Origin: Candidatus Woesearchaeota archaeon
GTDB taxonomy: Archaea > Nanobdellota > Nanobdellia > Woesearchaeales > UBA11576
Direction: 5' to 3'
Assembly: GCA_019322385.1 (NCBI GenBank)
Contig: JAHWIS010000096.1
Span: 1-8,886, forward strand
DNA: 8,886 nucleotides
Shown: piece by piece, positions 5,690 to 8,886 of the stretch
Numbering within the stretch: position 1 is the stretch's first letter
Layout: every line of letters begins with the position of its first letter
Notes under the pieces: generated by a model
The model's input: only the letters and a program-made list of their open reading frames with translations
Told to the model about the DNA's origin: nothing
Databases searched by the model: none
Made by a program: the position numbers and the translations under genes

Positions 5690-6619
5690 TTTTCTTTTCT
5701 TTCTCTGGATTGCAGCAGATGTTGACTTGTCCTTGAAGGGGTGACGTTCCAGCAATGGAGACATCCTGCCCTGCTTCAGCTTGCTCTTCACGTTGCTGTA
5801 TTCAGAGCCGAGCTGGGAACGCAGCACCTTCATAGCCATCTTCTGCTTCTTGCTCTGTCTAAGATATGCAGTCTCTTTTCTTGCAGTCATGTACATCTTG
5901 AAGATGAGGTGCTCTTCCTTTCCTATCACAACAGCCCTGTTCTTGAGCATCTCCTTGAATATCGACTCGATGTCAGTTCCTTTGGTGAATGTCAGGACCT
6001 TGCCCAGCTCCAATGTGGTGTGGCCGTCAGAACCGCCGCACATTGCCTTGTTGTGCGAGCTTGCCCAATAGACTGCCTTCATGTTGAATCGCCTGAAGTT
6101 ATAGCCATTGATGACCTCTACAAGATCGAGTGACTTGATTAGTTTTTTTGTAGGGTTGATCTTCTGTAGGCTCACAGCTCCTGCTGCAAAAGGATGCGGT
6201 GCACAGATTATTGAATTATAATCCTTGAGCTCATTTATCAGTTCGCTTACACTGATGTCTGCCCTGTATGGATTTTTCTTCAGCCTTGGCTTGATCTTTT
6301 TGTTGAAGAACTGCTCTAGCTCGCTTTTTGTGTAGAAGTATGAGATGATGTGCGTGCCGTTCCTGCAGCTGACTTCAATGCCTGGGATGACCAATGCCCC
6401 TTTCCGGTTCTTGAATGCGGAGATGACTCCTTTTATCTCATTATGGTCTGTGACAGCAAACCCTATATCTTTCTTCTTTGCCTTCTTGACCATATTGGTG
6501 ATCCTTGATACACCATCCATAGAATACCTTGTATGGAAGTGCATGTCAACACCAAAAAGGTCAGAACCCTGTTTCCTGAACCTACGTAGAGGCGGCCTCT
6601 TGAATATAACGCTTCCCAT
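5678..6619 (-). CDS. PHP-domain metal-dependent phosphoesterase
   Basis: A 313-residue protein with a PHP domain, a metal-dependent phosphoesterase fold used by small-molecule phosphatases, nucleases and polymerase-associated proteins. All expected ligand motifs are present: HxH at 27-29 (DMHFHTRYS), DH at 58-59 (VTDHNE), E82 (GIEVS), H90, H142 (APHPF), and D198 with H200 (GGSDGHT). The core spans about residues 23-235. It is flanked by basic extensions: an N-terminal segment (KRPPLRRFRK) and a C-terminal tail of about 75 residues ending QRKKRKLSK, which could contact nucleic acid. The substrate cannot be named; a TrpH/YciV-like 3'-5' phosphatase or exonuclease role is one possibility. ATG 6619 is favoured because a TATA box about 27 nt upstream predicts a leaderless transcript. 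The last codons lie opposite the pyrimidine-rich terminator of the convergent nfo unit. Confidence 0.85.
   Translation of the reverse strand: MGSVIFKRPPLRRFRKQGSDLFGVDMHFHTRYSMDGVSRITNMVKKAKKKDIGFAVTDHNEIKGVISAFKNRKGALVIPGIEVSCRNGTHIISYFYTKSELEQFFNKKIKPRLKKNPYRADISVSELINELKDYNSIICAPHPFAAGAVSLQKINPTKKLIKSLDLVEVINGYNFRRFNMKAVYWASSHNKAMCGGSDGHTTLELGKVLTFTKGTDIESIFKEMLKNRAVVIGKEEHLIFKMYMTARKETAYLRQSKKQKMAMKVLRSQLGSEYSNVKSKLKQGRMSPLLERHPFKDKSTSAAIQRKKRKLSK
5690..5706 (+). terminator. Pyrimidine-tract terminator of the nrdJ/cobO/nfo unit
   Basis: Directly after the nfo-like stop lies an uninterrupted 17-nt pyrimidine run with T4, T4 and T3 stretches broken by single C. It suits archaeal oligo-T termination. 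The same bases encode the Arg/Lys-rich end of the PHP protein on the other strand. Confidence 0.5.
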
Positions 6620-6642
6620 GCGCTTTTTTGGGTTGGGCGCGG

Positions 6643-6651
6643 ATATATAAA
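6643..6651 (-). promoter_or_regulatory. TATA box of the PHP gene; probably leaderless transcript
   Basis: On the minus strand TTTATATAT is centred about 27 nt before ATG 6619, so the predicted transcription start falls within about 3 nt of the start codon. No Shine-Dalgarno site precedes the ATG. The spacing fits archaeal leaderless genes. Confidence 0.6.
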
Positions 6652-6708
6652 GTTATTTTTTTTACTGGGAAGTGGTTTTGTTTCTTTTTATATAAAATGC
6701 AGAATAAC

Positions 6709-6722
6709 CGAAAGATTTATAA
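6709..6722 (+). promoter_or_regulatory. BRE plus TATA box of the membrane protein gene
   Basis: CGAAAG (6709-6714) followed by TTTATAA (6716-6722) is a strong archaeal BRE/TATA match. A transcription start near 6745 gives a leader of about 33 nt with an SD site before ATG 6778. A second TATA-like TTATAAAC at 6741-6748 would start too close to the SD. A palindromic TTTATATAAA at 6687-6696 is another AT-rich element of uncertain direction. Confidence 0.6.
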
Positions 6723-6766
6723 CTTTCTTTTCAGTCTTGCTTATAAACACTTAGAATTAACCAAAA

Positions 6767-6773
6767 GGGGTGG
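6767..6773 (+). promoter_or_regulatory. Shine-Dalgarno site of the membrane protein gene
   Basis: GGGGTGG lies 4 nt before ATG 6778. Together with the preceding BRE/TATA it predicts efficient expression. Confidence 0.65.
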
Positions 6774-6777
6774 TTAA

Positions 6778-7131
6778 ATGAAAAAGCATGTAAATGTCGT
6801 GCAGAAAGTAGGCAGCTGGGCCTTTATAGTCGGTCTGATCGTTGCGATCATCGCAGGCTTCTGGCCGCTCGGCACAGTCATGACAACAGTCCTGATAGTC
6901 TTAGGATTGATCGTCGGCTTTCTGAACGTCACAGGAAAAGAGACAAACAGCTTCTTGTTCGCTGCTTTGGTGCTTGTAGTTATGACAAGCCTTGGCGGAC
7001 AGCTCCTATCAAACGTACAGTTTGTAGGACCTATGCTGCAGTCAATCTTCACCGCTATGATGCTGTTCATCGTACCAGCAGCACTGATCGTGGCACTGAA
7101 GGCAATCTATGCATTGGCAGAAGCTGAGTAA
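6778..7131 (+). CDS. Small integral membrane protein, four predicted membrane segments, function unknown
   Basis: A 117-residue, very hydrophobic protein that I cannot assign to a named family. Predicted membrane segments are about 14-29 (WAFIVGLIVAIIAGFW), 33-52 (VMTTVLIVLGLIVGFLNV), 58-74 (SFLFAALVLVVMTSLGG) and 84-111 (long, through LFIVPAALIVALKAIYAL). The N-terminus is short and basic (MKKHVNVVQK), which suggests a cytoplasmic N-terminus. A polar link TGKETN joins segments 2 and 3. The motif GLIVGFLNVTGKE resembles small membrane proteins I recall from uncultured archaeal genomes, but this is memory, not a search. It is a single-gene unit with its own BRE/TATA, strong SD and long T-tract terminator. 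Eight of ten Ile codons are ATC, unlike neighbouring genes, which suggests high expression. It could be a structural or envelope protein; no catalytic motif is visible. Confidence 0.85.
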   Translation: MKKHVNVVQKVGSWAFIVGLIVAIIAGFWPLGTVMTTVLIVLGLIVGFLNVTGKETNSFLFAALVLVVMTSLGGQLLSNVQFVGPMLQSIFTAMMLFIVPAALIVALKAIYALAEAE

Positions 7132-7135
7132 ATGA

Positions 7136-7163
7136 TTTGATTTTTTTATTTTTTTTATTTTTT
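7136..7163 (+). terminator. Long oligo-T terminator after the membrane protein gene
   Basis: Runs of 7, 8 and 6 T separated by single A (7141-7163) follow the stop at 7131. This is the strongest terminator in the window. It fills the 30-nt gap to the convergent nth gene and reaches its stop codon. Confidence 0.75.
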
Positions 7164-7815
7164 ATCTACTGGTTCTGACACCTACCCTGTTGCAGTAAGG
7201 CCGGATCTTGCATTTTGAGCATAATGGGGAGATGGGTCTGCATATGTTCTGGCCCCAGGTTACGAGAAGATCGTTGTAGATCAGCCAGTGTCTCTTTGGG
7301 AGCTTTTTTCTTAATGCAAATTCTGTCTTTTCAGGTGTTTTTGTGTTGACGTAACCTAAGCGGTTGCTGATGCGGTGGACATGGGTGTCGACTGCGACTC
7401 CATGCTTCTTGAAGGCTATTGTAATCACTATGTTTGCAGTCTTTCGTCCTACGCCGTGGAGTTTTAATAGTTCATCAAGGTCATCAGGCACTTTGCTGTT
7501 GTATTTTTTTATGAGAATGTTTGCGATGTCCTTGATTCGTTTAGCTTTTGTCTTGTAGAACCCCACAGGATAGATGAGTTTCTCTATCTGCTTTATGGGA
7601 AGTGCTGCGAGCTGCTTTGGGTTTTTTGCCTTTGCGAAAAGGCGCTTTGATGCTCCTGCTGTTGTCTCATCTTTTGTTCTTAGGCTTAGGAGACAGGATA
7701 TTAGGACTCTGTAAGGGTCCCTGCGCAATGCTACCTCGCTGACAATAGGCATCTGGAACTGCTTGATCTCTTTCTTAAGAATTGGAATTATCTTTTCAAT
7801 CAGGACTTTCTTCAT
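7162..7815 (-). CDS. nth: Endonuclease III (DNA glycosylase/AP lyase)
   Basis: A 217-residue base excision repair enzyme that removes oxidised pyrimidines and cleaves abasic sites by a Schiff-base mechanism. The helix-hairpin-helix LHGVGRKTANIVI (119-131) carries catalytic Lys125, and the catalytic Asp is D143 in VDTHVHRISNRLG. The C-terminal [4Fe-4S] loop is complete: C192-x6-C199-x2-C202-x5-C208. The N-terminal helix contains LISCLLSLRTKDETT, where SLRTKD stands in the place of SAQATD of E. coli Nth, so the lesion-wedge Gln is not kept. Length is normal for the family. ATG 7815 overlaps the stop of the DUF192 gene in ATGA, and no separate SD is seen, so translation is probably coupled. The endonuclease IV-like gene at 4853-5689 could act downstream in the same pathway. 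The 3' end is convergent with the membrane protein gene. Confidence 0.95.
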   Translation of the reverse strand: MKKVLIEKIIPILKKEIKQFQMPIVSEVALRRDPYRVLISCLLSLRTKDETTAGASKRLFAKAKNPKQLAALPIKQIEKLIYPVGFYKTKAKRIKDIANILIKKYNSKVPDDLDELLKLHGVGRKTANIVITIAFKKHGVAVDTHVHRISNRLGYVNTKTPEKTEFALRKKLPKRHWLIYNDLLVTWGQNICRPISPLCSKCKIRPYCNRVGVRTSR

Positions 7816-8357
7816 TTTGGGAGGTTGCTGAACTCTACCTTGTCGCCATCATAAAGATTTGCCTCTTTTGCAAAGCCTGCGTTTGTCTCTAGGACATATT
7901 TGACAAGGATAGGAGGTTCGTATATCTCGCACATCGGAGGGGTGCAGGGCTGGGCATTCTTCTCTATGTGGACAATCTTGCCTTTTTCAGTTATCCAGAA
8001 TATGTCTATGGAAAAACTCATGTCCTTCATCCACATTGCCTGCACATCTGATTTATGGAAGATGAAGAGCATTGCAGTGCCTTCAGGAAGCGCTGTGTGG
8101 TTACTCAATCCGATCTCCTGCTCCTCAGGGGTTGTTGCAAACACTAATTTGGTGCAGATATCATGCTTGAAGCAGGCTGTAGGCGGCCCTATAGTCTTTT
8201 TCGGAGTCTGCCACATGGCAAAGACAGAGAACAATGCAATGATGAAGATGACTGCAATCGCGATGTTTATCGCAGTGCTGTACTTGTTGTAGGTTTCCTT
8301 CAGACTTTTCTTTCCTGCTTCTGGATGAAGCTTTTTCCTCAGCTCTTCAGCATCCAT
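7812..8357 (-). CDS. Membrane-anchored DUF192 protein
   Basis: A 181-residue protein: a charged N-terminal segment (1-26), one membrane helix (about 27-48, INIAIAVIFIIALFSVFAMW) and a DUF192 domain (about 66-178) predicted outside the cell. DUF192 hallmarks are visible: EEQEIGLSNHTALPEGTAML (78-97), MWMKDMSFSIDIFW (108-121), GKIVHIEKN (126-134) and YVLETNAGFAKE (154-165). The biochemical role of DUF192 is not established. Four cysteines form two close pairs, C62/C68 and C138/C143, which could be disulfides in an exported domain. ATG 8357 is chosen because the frame upstream runs across the divergent ahcY start, and because a TATA element about 27 nt away predicts a leaderless mRNA. The stop overlaps the nth ATG (ATGA). 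The pairing with nth may be only economy of space. Confidence 0.88.
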   Translation of the reverse strand: MDAEELRKKLHPEAGKKSLKETYNKYSTAINIAIAVIFIIALFSVFAMWQTPKKTIGPPTACFKHDICTKLVFATTPEEQEIGLSNHTALPEGTAMLFIFHKSDVQAMWMKDMSFSIDIFWITEKGKIVHIEKNAQPCTPPMCEIYEPPILVKYVLETNAGFAKEANLYDGDKVEFSNLPK

Positions 8358-8379
8358 GCTCGTAAAAAATACGGAAACC

Positions 8380-8388
8380 TTTATTAAT
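8380..8388. promoter_or_regulatory. Shared TATA element between the DUF192 gene and ahcY
   Basis: TTTATTAAT (ATTAATAAA on the minus strand) lies centrally in the 66-nt divergent gap. Leftward, a start about 25 nt away falls at about 8359, next to ATG 8357 (leaderless). Rightward, a start near 8409 gives ahcY a 15-nt leader containing GAGGTG (8414-8419). A BRE-like GGAAACC precedes it on the plus strand. Confidence 0.55.
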
Positions 8389-8423
8389 GTTTGCTGGTAT
8401 GTCTGAAGGGAAAGAGGTGTGGT

Positions 8424-8886
8424 ATGGATACTGGAGACGGGTATGAAGTCAAGGATATCAAGCTTGCAGAGCAGGGCGAGCGCAACATCAAATGGGCGCA
8501 GCAGCACATGCAGGCATTGATGAAGGTCCATGAACGATTTTCTAAGGAAAAACCATTGAAAGGCATACGCATAGGCATGGCATTGCATGTCACAAAAGAG
8601 ACAGCGCTTCTTGTCCGTGCTCTTATTGCCGGCGGAGCAGAGGTCGCTATCACAGGATGCAATCCTCTTTCTACGCAGGATGATGTTGCTGCTACATTAG
8701 CAGAAGAAGGTGTCAAGGTATGGGGCTACAAAGGAGAGAACAATGAAGATTACTATAGGTACATCGAGAAAGTCATAGCTTTCAAGCCTCATATAACTAT
8801 TGACGACGGATGCGATCTTGTAAGTGAGATCCATACAAAACATGCAGATCTTATCCCAGAGATAATAGCTGGCTGCGAAGAGACAA
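8424..8886 (+). CDS. ahcY: S-adenosylhomocysteine hydrolase, N-terminal part (3' end outside window)
   Basis: The frame is open from ATG 8424 to the window end and gives the first 154 residues of S-adenosylhomocysteinase. This NAD-dependent cytoplasmic enzyme splits S-adenosylhomocysteine into adenosine and homocysteine, relieving product inhibition of methyltransferases. Visible signatures are YEVKDIKLAEQG (7-18), EKPLKGIRIGMALHVTKETA (42-61) with the substrate-site His55, CNPLSTQDDVAA (79-90), GYKGENNEDYYRYI (101-114), IDDGCDL (126-132) and EET at the edge. The wording (HVTKET, NPLSTQDDVAA) is of the archaeal type. The usual MP.L segment reads MQALM here, so the Pro is replaced by Gln30. 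ATG 8424 is supported by GAGGTG at 8414-8419, 4 nt upstream. About two thirds of the enzyme, including the main NAD-binding domain, lies outside the window. Confidence 0.93.
   Translation, partial: MDTGDGYEVKDIKLAEQGERNIKWAQQHMQALMKVHERFSKEKPLKGIRIGMALHVTKETALLVRALIAGGAEVAITGCNPLSTQDDVAATLAEEGVKVWGYKGENNEDYYRYIEKVIAFKPHITIDDGCDLVSEIHTKHADLIPEIIAGCEET

Noticed and set aside
7900..8292. 130-codon open frame on the plus strand
   Set aside because: It is antisense to the DUF192 domain, which has clear family motifs.
8358..8588. 77-residue N-terminal extension of the DUF192 protein
   Set aside because: It runs antisense through the ahcY start and the shared promoter; the ATG at 8357 fits the TATA spacing.
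1..8886. CRISPR array, insertion sequence, tRNA or rRNA gene
   Set aside because: No regularly spaced repeats, transposase motifs, terminal repeats, tRNA TTCRA loops or rRNA-like blocks were seen by eye.

Overview
The window looks archaeal. Its information-processing genes are archaeal: exosome RNase PH-like subunits Rrp41 (partial) and Rrp42, RNA polymerase subunit K, a free-standing alanyl-tRNA editing protein AlaX, and an archaeal-type S-adenosylhomocysteine hydrolase (partial). The signals agree: BRE/TATA promoters, oligo-T terminators, GGTG(AT) Shine-Dalgarno sites close to the start, and at least two probably leaderless genes. Compact gene packing and single-copy housekeeping genes suggest a small-genome lineage, possibly DPANN/Woesearchaeota-like. 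That placement is inference and was not tested.

Layout. (1) 1-1293 (+): rrp41 (3' end), rrp42, rpoK, a tight operon ending in a T-tract terminator. (2) 1307-2014 (-): alaX, divergent from the next block across an 89-nt gap with a palindromic TATA element. (3) 2104-5689 (+): nrdJ (adenosylcobalamin-dependent ribonucleotide reductase), a 128-nt gap with an imperfect inverted repeat, then cobO (corrinoid adenosyltransferase) overlapping by 1 nt a divergent endonuclease IV-like gene. (4) 5678-6619 (-): a PHP-domain phosphoesterase, overlapping the previous gene tail to tail. (5) 6778-7131 (+): a single-gene unit encoding an unrecognised protein with four predicted membrane segments and very strong expression signals. 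(6) 7162-8357 (-): a membrane-anchored DUF192 protein and endonuclease III (nth) with overlapping stop and start codons. (7) 8424-8886 (+): ahcY, cut by the window end, sharing a TATA region with the DUF192 gene.

How the genes fit together. The exosome and polymerase genes form an RNA synthesis/decay unit. The central block couples an AdoCbl-dependent ribonucleotide reductase with the enzyme that makes AdoCbl, followed by an AP-endonuclease-like gene, so it links dNTP supply, cofactor activation and probably DNA repair. Endonuclease III lies 1.5 kb beyond the end of that block. No mobile element, CRISPR array, tRNA or rRNA gene was seen. No stretch over 300 bases lacks a gene. I found no clearly new multi-gene system. 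The best leads are the four-segment membrane protein, the nrdJ-cobO-nfo cassette with its structured gap, and the rpoK placement.
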